A stretch of DNA of 64,000 nucleotides from JANNPJ01 sp965200525 (GTDB lineage Bacteria > Actinomycetota > Actinomycetes > Actinomycetales > Kineosporiaceae): contig OZ241368.1 of assembly GCA_965200525.1 (NCBI GenBank), positions 5,952,001 through 6,016,000 of the forward strand. The letters run 5' to 3'. This document shows, one piece after another, positions 9,307-18,660 of the stretch. The notes below the pieces were generated by a model that saw only the letters and a list, made by a program, of their open reading frames with translations, did not search any database and was not told the origin of the DNA. The position numbers and the translations under genes were made by a program. Each line of letters begins with the position of its first letter. The first letter of the stretch is position 1.

Positions 9307-10380
9307 ATGAGCGAGCCGGTCCGGTTCGGTGTCGTCGGTACCGGCTGGCGGGCCGAGTTCTTCGTCCGCCTGGGCCGGTTGCGGCCCGACGTCCTCGACG
9401 TGGCCGGGGTGGTCGCCCGCCGTCCCGAGCGGGCCGACCAGGTTCGCGCCGAGTGGGGGACGCCGACCTTCGGCACGGTCGAGGAGTTGCTGGCCGCCGG
9501 GCCGCAGTTCGTGATCACCTCGCTGCCCTGGGAGACCAACCCGGGCGTGGTCGAGCAGCTGGTCGAGGCCGGCGTGGCGGTGCTCAGCGAGACCCCGCCG
9601 GCGCCGGACCGGGCCGGGCTGGAGCAGCTCTGGAGCCGGGTCGGCGACAGCGGGCTGGTACAGGTGGCCGAGCAGTACCCGCTGATGCCGATGCACGCCG
9701 CCCGGCTGGCCGCCGTCCGGCTGATCGGGACGCCGACCTCGGTCCAGATCTCCTCCACCCACCAGTACCACGCGACGGCCCTGATCCGGTCGTTCCTCGG
9801 CGTCGGGCCCGGCGCCGGAGCCACCGTCAGCGGGCAGACCTTCACCGCGCCGCTGCTGGACCCGATGGCCCGGGCCGGCTGGAACCCCGACCCGGGCCCG
9901 CACCCGGCCACCACCACCCTGGCCACGGTCGATTTCGGCCCGGCCGGGATGGGCCTGTACGACTTCACCGACAACCAGTGGCACAACCGGCTGCGCTCGC
10001 GCCGGCTGGTGGTCCGGGGCAGCCACGGCGAGATCGCCGACGACCGGCTGATCCGCTGGGCCGGTCCGGAGTCGATCGTGGGCTCGCCGTTCCTGCGCCG
10101 GCAGAGCGGGTACGACCTCGACCTGGAAGGGTATGACAGCGAGTACATCAGCCTGGACGGCGAAATCCTCTGGCAGAACCCGTTCGTCGGCCGGCGGTTG
10201 TCCGACGAGGAGATCGCCATCCTGACCCAGCTGACCGCGATGGCCACCTGGTGCCGCGGGGACGGCCCGCCGCCCTACCCGCTGGCCGAGGCGGCCCAGG
10301 ACCACACCCTGGCCCTGGCGATCGACGAGTCGGTCGCCGCCGGCCGGCCGGTCGACGTCCCGCCCGGCCCCTGGGCCTGA
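9307..10380 (+). CDS. Gfo/Idh/MocA family oxidoreductase
   Basis: This 357-residue protein opens with the Rossmann motif VRFGVVGTGWRAEFF, characteristic of NAD(P)-dependent Gfo/Idh/MocA dehydrogenases, which oxidise or isomerise sugars and inositols. The segment VLSETPPAP corresponds to the usual EKP motif, with Thr-Pro-Pro in place of Lys-Pro; loss of that lysine may mean altered or absent dehydrogenase chemistry. The ribosome site GGAGAGCAGC precedes the ATG. It lies next to the secreted arabinose- and mannose-directed hydrolases but runs towards them, so metabolism of a released sugar is possible but not shown. Confidence 0.85.
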   Translation: MSEPVRFGVVGTGWRAEFFVRLGRLRPDVLDVAGVVARRPERADQVRAEWGTPTFGTVEELLAAGPQFVITSLPWETNPGVVEQLVEAGVAVLSETPPAPDRAGLEQLWSRVGDSGLVQVAEQYPLMPMHAARLAAVRLIGTPTSVQISSTHQYHATALIRSFLGVGPGAGATVSGQTFTAPLLDPMARAGWNPDPGPHPATTTLATVDFGPAGMGLYDFTDNQWHNRLRSRRLVVRGSHGEIADDRLIRWAGPESIVGSPFLRRQSGYDLDLEGYDSEYISLDGEILWQNPFVGRRLSDEEIAILTQLTAMATWCRGDGPPPYPLAEAAQDHTLALAIDESVAAGRPVDVPPGPWA

Positions 10381-10381
10381 T

Positions 10382-10398
10382 CCCGAGCGGTGCTCGGG
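10382..10398. terminator. short hairpin between convergent genes
   Basis: CCCGAGC-ggt-GCTCGGG forms a perfect 7-bp stem right after the oxidoreductase stop and before the convergent GH2 gene, as expected for a bidirectional terminator without a U-tract. Confidence 0.6.
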
Positions 10399-10425
10399 TC
10401 GGATCCAGGAGCGGGGACGGCGACG

Positions 10426-12786
10426 TCAGGGCGCCCAGGCGGCGTCCACCGACCAGGTGGTGTCGGCGGTGAATTCGGCCGCGTTGTCCCAGCTGTTGTT
10501 GCCGCCCGGGGTGGCCAGCCAGACCTCGGAGTTGATGTGCCGTAGGTACTGCCCGGGGAACCCGTAGGCCGACGGCCGCACCCCGCCGCTGCCGGGCTCG
10601 GCGCACCAGGTGGCGTCGGCCTTGAACAGGGCTGACCCGTCAGTGGCGTCCTTGCGCACCCGGAAGGCCTGGTGCCTCAGGTACTGCCCGGGGTAATTGC
10701 GCGACTCGAACGAGTAGCAGGCGCTGTCGGCCAGGCCGGGCACCACCCGCCAGGTGGCGTCCTGCTTGAGCAGGTCGCTGCTGCCGGCGTCGACCACCGC
10801 GGTGTAGCCGAGGCTGTCCTGGTGGCGCAGGAAGCGGTTGGTGCAGCAGGGCGTGGTGACCCGCAGCGACCGGTAGACGTTCACCGGCAGCGCGGCGGTG
10901 GTCGTCGGCGGGGCCGCGATCAGGGCCTGGTTGGTCGCTCTCAGCCGGGCCGCGTCGACCTTGTAGACCTGCCGGTCGTAGGTCAGCAACCCGTTGGCCT
11001 CGTTCTCGACGTCGGTGATCTCGGTGTAGACCGACGCCGACAGCCCCCGCAGCACGCTGCTGCGCAGTTGCTCGTAGAACCCGTTGACCCGGTTGTTCAG
11101 CGCCGTCGGGCTCGCCTGGTCCTCGTAGCTGAAGCCACCGCCGGGGAACCACTCGTGCCCGGCCACCTTCCATCCCAGTCCACCGAACTCGCCCAGCACC
11201 GCGGCGCGGGTGGCCGAGGGCACGGTACTGCCGGGCCCGACGTAGATGTGGTTGTCGACCACGTCGCCGTTGCCGCCGTCGACCGAGCCGCAGCAGTTGA
11301 CCCCGCTCATGTTGTCGACCAGCCGGCTCGGGTCGTACGCCTTCACGTCGTTCGCGATCCGGGCCTGGTCGTACTGCCCCCAGCCCTCGTTCTCGTCGAC
11401 GTACTGCACCAGCGCCGGCGAGCTGCGGTGCTGGTCGATGATCGCGTGGTACTCGGCCTCCCACTGGGCCCGGTCGGTGCTGTCCGGGGTCTTGCCGGTC
11501 GGCATGGCCGGCATGTCCTGCCAGACCAGCAGGCCGAGTTTGTCGGCCCAGTAGAACCAGCGCTGGGGCTCGACCTTGATGTGCTTGCGGACCATGTTGA
11601 AGCCCAGGTTCTTCTCCGCCTGCAGGTCGAACTTGAGCGCGTCGTCGGTCGGGGCGGTGTAGATGCCGTCGGGCCAGTAGCCCTGGTCGAGCGGGCCGGT
11701 CTGGAACAGGAACTGCCCGTTGAGCACGGTCCGCAGCTTGCCGCCGACGTTCGCGACCCCGATCGAGCGCATCCCGGCGTAGCTGCCGACCGAGTCGACC
11801 AGACTCGAGCCGCTCTTCAGATCAGCCTTGACGTCGTAGAGGAACGGGTCGTTCGGCGTCCACAGATGGGGGTTGGGCATCGGCACGGTGAACTCGGTGC
11901 CGACCGTTCCGGTGGCCGAGCCGACCACGGTCCCGCCCGAGGAGACGGTCGCGGTCACGCTCTGGCCGCTGGTCCCGGCGCCGAACGCCTTCACCCGCAG
12001 GGTGTTGTTGCTCAGGTTCGGGGTCAGGTCGAGCCGGGTCAGGTGGGCCACCGGGGTCGGCTCCAGCCAGACCGTCTGCCAGATACCGGAGGCGGGGGTG
12101 TAGAAGATGCCGCCGCCACTGTGCGGCGTGACCGACTGGATCCGCTGCTTGCCCAGAGCCTCGCCGCCGGTCTCGGTCGGATCCCGGACGCCGACCGTGA
12201 TCGTGTTGGCGCCGCTGTGCAGGCGGCTGGTGATGTCGAACCCGAAGGCGTCGTATCCGCCCTTGTGGGTGGCCCCGACCTTGACCCCGTTGATCCAGAC
12301 GTCGGTCTGCCAGTCGACGCCGCCGAAGTTCAGCTGCACGTTGCGCCCGCTCCAGCCGGCCGGCACGGTGAACGTCCGCTGGTACCAGAGCTTGTCGTTC
12401 TGGGTGATCTGGCGCTGAATGCCGGAGAGGGCCGACTCGGCCACGAACGGCACCCGGATCTGCTGGCCGAAGGTGGACGGGGGAGTGCTGACGCTGCTCG
12501 CCGCCACCTGGAAGTCCCAGATGCCGTTCAGGTTCTGCCAGTCCGGGCGGGTCAGCTGCGGGCGCGGGTATTCCGGCAGCGGGTTGGTGGTCGGTACCGA
12601 GTTCGTCCACGGTGTGGTCATCGGCGCTGTCTTCGGCGACCACGGGGTGGGGGCGGCGACGGCGCCGGTCGCGGTCGCACCGATCAGCGCGGCCGCGATC
12701 AGGGCCGGGACGGCGAGCAGCGCGCCGAGCCGGCGGCCGGGCCGGGGGATGGGCCGGCGGATCAGGGCATGGTCGGACTGTCTCAT
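10426..12786 (-). CDS. secreted glycoside hydrolase family 2 protein with C-terminal AbfB domain
   Basis: This 786-residue protein has an N-terminal export signal (RRxxPRPGRR, a hydrophobic stretch, and a likely cut near GAVA-AP, residue 45). The GH2 sugar-binding domain (about 70-240, with DKLWYQRTF and DVWINGVKVG), an Ig-like domain and a TIM barrel follow. The GH2 acid/base is probably Glu467 in VDENEGWG, and the nucleophile Glu533 in LGEFGGLG. Residues from about 640 contain three repeats of an AbfB/CBM42 arabinofuranose-binding domain (NRFLRHQD, GQYLRHQ, GQYLRHIN). The ribosome site GAAGGAGT lies inside the end of the GH127 gene, 14 bases upstream, so the two form an operon. The substrate is probably an arabinose-decorated beta-linked glycan; beta-galactosidase or beta-glucuronidase activity are alternatives. 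Confidence 0.87.
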   Translation of the reverse strand: MRQSDHALIRRPIPRPGRRLGALLAVPALIAAALIGATATGAVAAPTPWSPKTAPMTTPWTNSVPTTNPLPEYPRPQLTRPDWQNLNGIWDFQVAASSVSTPPSTFGQQIRVPFVAESALSGIQRQITQNDKLWYQRTFTVPAGWSGRNVQLNFGGVDWQTDVWINGVKVGATHKGGYDAFGFDITSRLHSGANTITVGVRDPTETGGEALGKQRIQSVTPHSGGGIFYTPASGIWQTVWLEPTPVAHLTRLDLTPNLSNNTLRVKAFGAGTSGQSVTATVSSGGTVVGSATGTVGTEFTVPMPNPHLWTPNDPFLYDVKADLKSGSSLVDSVGSYAGMRSIGVANVGGKLRTVLNGQFLFQTGPLDQGYWPDGIYTAPTDDALKFDLQAEKNLGFNMVRKHIKVEPQRWFYWADKLGLLVWQDMPAMPTGKTPDSTDRAQWEAEYHAIIDQHRSSPALVQYVDENEGWGQYDQARIANDVKAYDPSRLVDNMSGVNCCGSVDGGNGDVVDNHIYVGPGSTVPSATRAAVLGEFGGLGWKVAGHEWFPGGGFSYEDQASPTALNNRVNGFYEQLRSSVLRGLSASVYTEITDVENEANGLLTYDRQVYKVDAARLRATNQALIAAPPTTTAALPVNVYRSLRVTTPCCTNRFLRHQDSLGYTAVVDAGSSDLLKQDATWRVVPGLADSACYSFESRNYPGQYLRHQAFRVRKDATDGSALFKADATWCAEPGSGGVRPSAYGFPGQYLRHINSEVWLATPGGNNSWDNAAEFTADTTWSVDAAWAP

Positions 12787-12799
12787 CGAAACTCCTTCG

Positions 12800-15649
12800 T
12801 CAGACGAGTTGCCAGTTGTGGTCCGGGGTTCCGTTGTCCTGGAACTGCTCGACGGCGGCCGAGTCGTCCAGCGAGGCGTTGTGGACGGCGAGGATCTTGC
12901 CGCTGTTCGAGTTCTGGATCCGCATCCCGCCGGTGCTCGCCCCGGCGATCACCCGGATCCGCCACAGATGGTCGGCGCTGCCGTTGTCGGTGTACTGCAC
13001 CACCTGGGCCGAGTCGGCGGTCGACATCCCGGACACTGCGAGCACCTTGCCCGAGTGCACGTTCTTGATCCGGAAGTAACCGTTTGCGTCCGGGACAAAG
13101 GTCCAGAGGTGGTCGTCGGTGCCGCTGTCGGCGAACTGCACCACCCGGGCCGAGTCGGCGGTCGACATCTGGTCGACCCCGAGCACCTTGCCCGAATTCA
13201 GGTTGCGCACCCTGACCGGCCCGTTCGGGATCAGCCGCCAGTCGTGGTCGGCGGCGCCGTTGTCGGTGAACTGGGTCACCTGGGCCGAGTTGGCGGTCGA
13301 GGCCCCGGAGACGGCCAGCACCTTGCCGCTGTTCTTGTTCTTCAGCCGCAGGTAGCCGTTGCCCGGATCGATCACCGACCACAGGTGGTCGGCGGTGCCG
13401 GTGTCGTCGTACTGCACGACCCGGGCGGAGTCGGCGGTCGACATCTGGTCGACGCCGAGCAGTTTGCCCGAGTTCAGGTTTCGCACCTTGACGTAGCCGG
13501 CACCCCCGTCGATCACCTGCCAGAGGTGGTCGGCGGTGCCGGTGTCGTCGTACTGGACGACGTCGGCCGAGTTCGCCGTCGACATCTGATCGACGCCCAG
13601 CACCTTGCCCGAGTTGCGGTTCTGGATCCGGAACGAGGCCCCGGCCGCGGCCCAGGCCTTCGTCCCGCCGGTCTGCGGAAAGCTGGTGATCCGTAGCCGG
13701 GCCGCGCCCATCGGGATCAGGGTGAGCTGCTCGACCGGGGCGCTGGAGGCGACCGGGCCGTCCTGCAGGGTGGTGATCACGTGCTGGCCGTCGGCGAGCC
13801 AGGCGTCGATCTTCTGCCCGCTGGTGGTCAGGGTCAGAGGGGCGTTGGCCGGGGTGAACGGGTCGGTCAGGTTGCCGCTGGCCGTGACGGTCAGCGCGGC
13901 TCCCGGCACCAGGCCGTAGTTCCAGGCCGACGTCGTGTGGACGTCGTACTCGGGCCAGGTGCCACTGCCGCCGTCGACCCGGGCCACGCTGCCGGTTCGG
14001 ACCCAGTTCTCGGTCAGCTTGAGCGCGAAGCTCAACGCCCCCACCTGCACGGACGCCGCGTTGTGCTGGTTCGGCCAGGTCTTCACGGTGGCCTTCAGCG
14101 GCAGTTGCAGGGTCACCGTGTCGCCGCCGGCCCAGGTGCGGGCGATCCGGGCGTAACGCGGCCCGGCCCCGGAGGTGACGGTCGACCCGTTGACCTTGAG
14201 CACGGGCGCGGCGCACCAGCCGGGAATCCGCAACGACAGCGGGAAGGCGGTCGGCGTCCCTACCGTGATCTTGAGGGTGATGGTGTCGGCGAACGGGTAG
14301 CCGGTGGTCTCGGTGACGGTCACGCTCGTGCCGCCGGCCACCTTGGCCGTGACCGTCGAGGGCCCGTACAGCGCGGCGCAGAGGCCGCCGTCGGGCGTGC
14401 CCAGCCACATCTCCTCGGTGTAGTAGGGCCAGCCCATGCCGTAGTTGTGCGGGCAGCAGCGGTACTGGTCGACGCCGGGCCGGAACGACTGCATCGCCCA
14501 GTTGTTCTGGAACTGGCCCATCGACTTGGCCACGTTGTCCAGGTCGATGCTGTTGGCGCTGGTGACGTAGTGCGTGACCAGGCCGGCCGGGTCGAGGGCG
14601 GCCGGCAGCGAGTTGAACGCGAGCTCCTCGATCCGGTCGCCCCAGAGCGGGTCGCCGGTGATCCGGGTGAGGATCTCGTGGCTCATCATGTACTCGACGA
14701 TGCCGCAGGTCTCGAACCCCTGCCGGGGGTCGCCGTAACCGGGCCGGGCGTTCTCGTCGCCGGCGAAACCCCCACCCGGGAACTGCCCGTAGCCGGCCTG
14801 GACGGTGTCGTAGTTGCGGTAGGACGCCGTCCGGTCGCCGGCCGCACCGGAGAGCACGCCGTACTGGGCCGGCTCCCGGAACCCCTGGGCGAAGTTGACG
14901 TTGTGCAGGTTGACCACGCCGCCGGTCCAGTTGGCCGCGTTGGCGTGAATCTTGCGGACCAGGTCGAGCAGGAACGAGTCCCCGGTGCGGTTGTAGAGCC
15001 AGTAGACGACGTCGATGGTGTCGCCCCAGCGGGTGTTGCCCCAGCCGTCGGTGAACACCGAGGTCGGCTGCGCGTTGACGAACGTGAAGAACTTGGTGAG
15101 GAACGTCGGGTACCGGGCGTCGCCGGTGAACTCGGCGTGCGCGCGGACGGCGTGCAGCATCGGCATGTGCGGCCAGAAGTCGGCGTGCCCGTTGAGCGAG
15201 GTGCGCAACGCGGTCGGACCGAAGAAGCCGTCGGCGCTCTGGGTGGCCACCACGCCGGTGATCCACCGGTCGGCGGTCGCCTGGGCCGCGCTGTCGCCGG
15301 TCACGTAGCCGAGGTCGACGAAACCGCGCAGCCAGTACGGCACCTCCTCCCAGCCGACCTGGGCCGGGTGGATCCAGCCGGTGCTGTCGTACTGCAGGAA
15401 GTGCGACACCTCGGGGTAGCGGCCGTTCAGCCCGTGCAGCTGGTGGTCGAGCTGGGTGGCCAGCCAGCCGGCCGCGCGGACGGCGCCCGGCGGCAGCCGG
15501 ACGAAGGCCTCGGCCTGCAGCGGGGACCGGTTGGTGACGTAGGGCGAGGTGGTGGCGGCCTCCGCCCCGGACGCGACGGCGGTGCTCACCGCCAGACCGC
15601 CCGCCGCGGCCAGACCGGACACCAGGAACGTTCGACGATCAACTCCCAT
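12800..15649 (-). CDS. secreted GH127 beta-L-arabinofuranosidase-type enzyme with six RICIN modules
   Basis: Translation most likely starts at the ATG at 15649 (ribosome site AAGGAG), giving 949 residues with a Tat signal MGVDRRTFLVSG. The body matches GH127/DUF1680, which removes beta-L-arabinofuranose in a zinc-cysteine mechanism. The expected features are visible: ETC at residues 313-315 (candidate acid/base Glu and zinc Cys) and the vicinal Cys pair 398-399 in YRCCPHNYG. From about residue 660 there are six RICIN (PF14200-like) modules of about 46 residues, with the repeated pattern NSGKxLxV...STAxSAxVxQY...DHxW. These carbohydrate-binding modules probably hold the enzyme on polysaccharide. 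The gene leads an operon with the GH2-AbfB gene. Confidence 0.87.
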   Translation of the reverse strand: MGVDRRTFLVSGLAAAGGLAVSTAVASGAEAATTSPYVTNRSPLQAEAFVRLPPGAVRAAGWLATQLDHQLHGLNGRYPEVSHFLQYDSTGWIHPAQVGWEEVPYWLRGFVDLGYVTGDSAAQATADRWITGVVATQSADGFFGPTALRTSLNGHADFWPHMPMLHAVRAHAEFTGDARYPTFLTKFFTFVNAQPTSVFTDGWGNTRWGDTIDVVYWLYNRTGDSFLLDLVRKIHANAANWTGGVVNLHNVNFAQGFREPAQYGVLSGAAGDRTASYRNYDTVQAGYGQFPGGGFAGDENARPGYGDPRQGFETCGIVEYMMSHEILTRITGDPLWGDRIEELAFNSLPAALDPAGLVTHYVTSANSIDLDNVAKSMGQFQNNWAMQSFRPGVDQYRCCPHNYGMGWPYYTEEMWLGTPDGGLCAALYGPSTVTAKVAGGTSVTVTETTGYPFADTITLKITVGTPTAFPLSLRIPGWCAAPVLKVNGSTVTSGAGPRYARIARTWAGGDTVTLQLPLKATVKTWPNQHNAASVQVGALSFALKLTENWVRTGSVARVDGGSGTWPEYDVHTTSAWNYGLVPGAALTVTASGNLTDPFTPANAPLTLTTSGQKIDAWLADGQHVITTLQDGPVASSAPVEQLTLIPMGAARLRITSFPQTGGTKAWAAAGASFRIQNRNSGKVLGVDQMSTANSADVVQYDDTGTADHLWQVIDGGAGYVKVRNLNSGKLLGVDQMSTADSARVVQYDDTGTADHLWSVIDPGNGYLRLKNKNSGKVLAVSGASTANSAQVTQFTDNGAADHDWRLIPNGPVRVRNLNSGKVLGVDQMSTADSARVVQFADSGTDDHLWTFVPDANGYFRIKNVHSGKVLAVSGMSTADSAQVVQYTDNGSADHLWRIRVIAGASTGGMRIQNSNSGKILAVHNASLDDSAAVEQFQDNGTPDHNWQLV
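12810..13640 (-). repeat. six tandem RICIN-module coding repeats
   Basis: The 3' third of the GH127 gene consists of six imperfect direct repeats of roughly 135-145 bases, each coding one RICIN module. Several copies share long DNA identity, for example the coding strand for LGVDQMSTADSARVVQ occurs twice nearly unchanged, which points to recent duplication inside the gene. Confidence 0.8.
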
Positions 15650-15855
15650 GACAGCGCACTCCTTCGTGAGCTTGGGCCAGCGCTGATCGGGGGCGGGGCG
15701 ATCCGTGCATAGCGGACACAACCTGTTCGATTATGCATGGAAAAGTTGGCTTTGCCAGGCTTTGGCTTCCTCAAATGTTCGACTCTGATTTGTTGCCCGG
15801 GTGGTCTAGGGCCTCGCGTGATGCGGTCCGGCCGCTTTGCCCCGAAGATCAGCCC

Positions 15856-17082
15856 GTGGACAGCAGCCAGGACGACGAGACCCGACCGATCCATCCCGAT
15901 GCCGTGATGACGGCCGAGCCGGCGCGGGTTCCCGAACCGGTCACGGCCGACTCCGACGACCCCGACGACCCCGGTCGGCCCTTCATCGAGTGGCGCCGCG
16001 AGCAGGTGCCGGTCCGGACCATCATGGTCACCATCGGCCTGGTCCTGGCCACCGTGGCCGCGCTGTACGTGATCATGGAGATCCGCCAGATCCTCACCTG
16101 GATCGTGGTCGCCGCGTTCTTCGCGGTGGCGCTCTCACCGCTGGTCGGCTGGCTGCAGAAGCGGGTCTTCGGCGAGCACCGGGCGGTGGCCACGCTGCTG
16201 GTGTTCCTCTGGGTGGTGATCATCTTCGCCGGCCTGGCCGCGCTGTTCATCGTGCCGCTGGCCACTGAGGGCAAGAACCTGGCCACCCAGCTGCCGGACC
16301 TGATCAACCAGGCCAAGCAGGGCCGGGGCCCGATCGGCGACCTGCTGAAGCGGACCAACGCGCTGCAGTGGGTCCAGGACCACCAGCCGGAGATCCAGAA
16401 GTTCGGCAAGACGCTGACCACCCCGGCGGCCGGCGTCCTCAAGGGCATCGCCACCGGGGTGGCGGGCACGGTGACCATCTTCGTGATGGCCTACCTGATG
16501 GTGCTTGAGGGACCGAAGATCGTGGACGGCGCGCTGAACCTGTTCCGGCCGCGGACCGCGCACCGGATCCGCGCCGTGGGAGCCGACTGCGCCCGTTCGA
16601 TCACCGGCTACATCTCGGGCAACCTGTTGATCAGCCTGATCTGCGGCGTACTGACCTACCTGGTGCTGCTCTTCCTCGGCGTCCAGTTTGCCGTCCTGAT
16701 CGCTGTTTTCGTGGCTGTGGTCGACCTGATCCCACTGGTCGGGGCGACCATCGGGGCCGTCGTCGGGGCCGGGGCGGCGTTCATCCACTCGGTCACGGCC
16801 GGCATCGTGGTGATCATCTTCTTCCTGGTCTACCAGCAGCTGGAGAACCACTTCCTGCAGCCGGTGATCTACGCCCGGACGGTCAAACTGAACCCGCTCA
16901 CGGTGATCGTCGCGATCCTGATCGCGGTCGAGCTGGCCGGCATTCTCGGTGCGCTGCTGGCCATTCCGGTGGCCAGCATGATCCAGGTGATCCTGCGCGA
17001 CGTCTGGGACCATCGGCGCGGCCGGCCCAAGGGGGAGCCGACCGTGGGGGAGGAACGCCGCGCGGCGCCCGTCCCCGGCTGA
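15856..17082 (+). CDS. AI-2E family (PerM/TqsA-type) transporter
   Basis: The GTG at 15856 gives 408 residues; an in-frame ATG at 15733 would add 41 residues that look non-coding. After a polar N-terminus of about 50 residues come two helix hairpins (VTIGLVLATVAALYVIM, WIVVAAFFAVALSPLVGW), a soluble middle region, and a C-terminal block of helices containing the family signatures DLIPLVGATIGA and QQLENHFLQPVIYAR. The family is named for autoinducer-2 export, but members also act in ion or small-molecule export, so the substrate is open. It is divergent from the GH127 operon. Confidence 0.87.
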   Translation: MDSSQDDETRPIHPDAVMTAEPARVPEPVTADSDDPDDPGRPFIEWRREQVPVRTIMVTIGLVLATVAALYVIMEIRQILTWIVVAAFFAVALSPLVGWLQKRVFGEHRAVATLLVFLWVVIIFAGLAALFIVPLATEGKNLATQLPDLINQAKQGRGPIGDLLKRTNALQWVQDHQPEIQKFGKTLTTPAAGVLKGIATGVAGTVTIFVMAYLMVLEGPKIVDGALNLFRPRTAHRIRAVGADCARSITGYISGNLLISLICGVLTYLVLLFLGVQFAVLIAVFVAVVDLIPLVGATIGAVVGAGAAFIHSVTAGIVVIIFFLVYQQLENHFLQPVIYARTVKLNPLTVIVAILIAVELAGILGALLAIPVASMIQVILRDVWDHRRGRPKGEPTVGEERRAAPVPG

Positions 17083-17087
17083 GGGCC

Positions 17088-17113
17088 GGGCGGCCGGTGA
17101 CTGCCGGCCGCCC
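17088..17113. terminator. bidirectional hairpin terminator
   Basis: GGGCGGCCGG-tgactg-CCGGCCGCCC gives a perfect 10-bp GC stem between the convergent AI-2E and GH76 genes. Confidence 0.75.
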
Positions 17114-17127
17114 GCCCCCGCCGGCGG

Positions 17128-18660
17128 TCAGGCCGGCGTCGACCACTTCTGGGCGCCGGTCCCGTTGCAGTCGAACAGCTGCAGCTGGGTGCCGTCGGTC
17201 GTGGACGAGGCCGGGTCGTCGAGACAGCGGCCGGACACCGGGTTGCGGTACCCGCCGTTGCCGGCCTGCCATACCTGGTTTGCGCCGCCGTTGCAGTCCC
17301 AGAGCTGAACCTTGGTGTAGTTGGCGGTGCCCGTCGCGGTGGCGTCCAGGCACTTGCCCAGCGCCCGCAGCGTGCCGCCCGGCGTGGACCAGACCTGGGC
17401 CACCGTGCCGTTGCAGCTCCACAGCTGCACGTGGGTGCCGTTCGCCGGGTTGGCCCCGCTGACGTCGAGGCACTTGCCGGCGATGCCCGACTTCACCGTT
17501 CCGGCCGGGGCCGCCGGTGGAGCGGGGGTCGTCCGGGACTGGGCCGCGACCACGGCTTCGGCGGCGCCGGCCTGGGTGTTGTACGACCAGTTGGCGAACG
17601 GTCCGACGTAGGAGTTGCCTTGCTGGCCGGTGCTGTTGGTGTCGTTGACCAGGATGGAAGCGGCGGTGGTCTTGAGGAAGGTGTCGTACTGGGTGGTGTT
17701 GGCGGCCACGGCCAGGATGCCCAGGTAGCGCATGAAGATGCCGTTGAACGCGGCGCCGTCGCCGCCGCAGTTGGGTTCGCAGCCGGAGAACAGCACGCCG
17801 TTCTTGTTCCACTTGGTGGTGGCGGCGGTGGCGATGGTCTTGGCCGTGGTGAGCAGGGCGGCGTTGCCGGTGGCCTTGGACAGTTCGGCCAGGCCGCCGA
17901 GGATGACGCCCGAGTTGTAGGTGTAGGTGGCCGTCGAGTGGCTGCAGTCGCCGGCGTTGAGGCCGTCCTGCACCACGTTGGAGGAGTTGATCAGGCCGGT
18001 GCCCTTGAACCAGTTCCACTCGTCGTTGGCCCAGCCCAGGTACTGGGTGTCGCCGGGGATGCGGTTGTGCAGGCCGGCGGCGGCGGCGAGGAACAGTTCG
18101 TTGGCGATGGAGGCCTTGTACTTCTTCTCGGTCGACCAGTAGACCCCGCCGCCGCAGGTGGAGTCCCAGTAGTTGTGCATGTAGTTGGTGGTGGTCCTGG
18201 CCATGTTCAAGTAGTTCTGGTTGCCGGTGAGGTCGTAGGCCTGTTCCCAGGCCAGGGCCCACCAGCCGGTGTCGTCGATGTACTCGTTGGTGAAGTTGCT
18301 GTTCTTGGCGAACGCCTGGGTCATCGCGTAGTCGTACTGGCGGTCCCCGGAGACCTTCTCGTACTGCTCCACCGTGGACAGCGCGACCGCCCCGGTCCAC
18401 CAGCCGCCCCCGATCCGACCCGAACCCGGGTCGAACGACTTCATCAACACGCCGATGCTGTCCGCGGCCGGCGACGCGGCGGCCTGGCTGCTGCCGGCGG
18501 TACCGACGGCGGTGCCGACCGACAGGCCGAGACCGAGCACCACCGTCCCCGCCGCCGCGGCCACTCGTCGTAGCCGGGACCGGCGGCGCGGCGCCCCGGT
18601 CGAGTGGTCCGGGCCGGGCGAGGACCGGTGGTGAAGGCCTGAGATCGGGTCGCGCGTCAT
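17128..18660 (-). CDS. secreted GH76 alpha-1,6-mannanase-type enzyme with ricin-B lectin domain
   Basis: The ATG at 18660 is preceded by GGAG and an in-frame TTG; the product has about 510 residues. An export signal with a basic start (RRRSRLRRVAAAAG) and a likely cut near SSQAAA precedes a GH76 domain (about 65-370). The catalytic Asp pair is in NEYIDDTGWWALAW (residues 129-130). Other family segments are GGGVYWS, NELFLAAAAGLH and TYNSGVILGGLAEL. The C-terminal part, from about 390, is a ricin-type beta-trefoil with three QxW-like repeats (VQLWSCNG...QVW, VQLWDCNG...QVW, LQLFDCNG...QKW). GH76 enzymes cut alpha-1,6-mannan, as in fungal walls or actinobacterial lipomannan. A LacI-type operator lies upstream. 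Confidence 0.88.
   Translation of the reverse strand: MTRDPISGLHHRSSPGPDHSTGAPRRRSRLRRVAAAAGTVVLGLGLSVGTAVGTAGSSQAAASPAADSIGVLMKSFDPGSGRIGGGWWTGAVALSTVEQYEKVSGDRQYDYAMTQAFAKNSNFTNEYIDDTGWWALAWEQAYDLTGNQNYLNMARTTTNYMHNYWDSTCGGGVYWSTEKKYKASIANELFLAAAAGLHNRIPGDTQYLGWANDEWNWFKGTGLINSSNVVQDGLNAGDCSHSTATYTYNSGVILGGLAELSKATGNAALLTTAKTIATAATTKWNKNGVLFSGCEPNCGGDGAAFNGIFMRYLGILAVAANTTQYDTFLKTTAASILVNDTNSTGQQGNSYVGPFANWSYNTQAGAAEAVVAAQSRTTPAPPAAPAGTVKSGIAGKCLDVSGANPANGTHVQLWSCNGTVAQVWSTPGGTLRALGKCLDATATGTANYTKVQLWDCNGGANQVWQAGNGGYRNPVSGRCLDDPASSTTDGTQLQLFDCNGTGAQKWSTPA

Noticed and set aside
9307..10380. The oxidoreductase as the missing opine dehydrogenase of the NAS-like system
   Set aside because: It is a Gfo/Idh/MocA protein 30 kb away on the other strand, next to glycan genes, and is not of the opine dehydrogenase type. 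The flavoprotein at 36483 was rejected for the same reason.
12810..13640. CRISPR-like regular repeats
   Set aside because: The repeats are in frame, imperfect and code for RICIN modules of the GH127 protein; there are no unique spacers and no cas genes.
15650..15855. Translation of the AI-2E transporter from ATG 15733
   Set aside because: The added 41 residues are not like a transporter N-terminus, and the DNA there has promoter-like A+T-rich sequence for the divergent genes.
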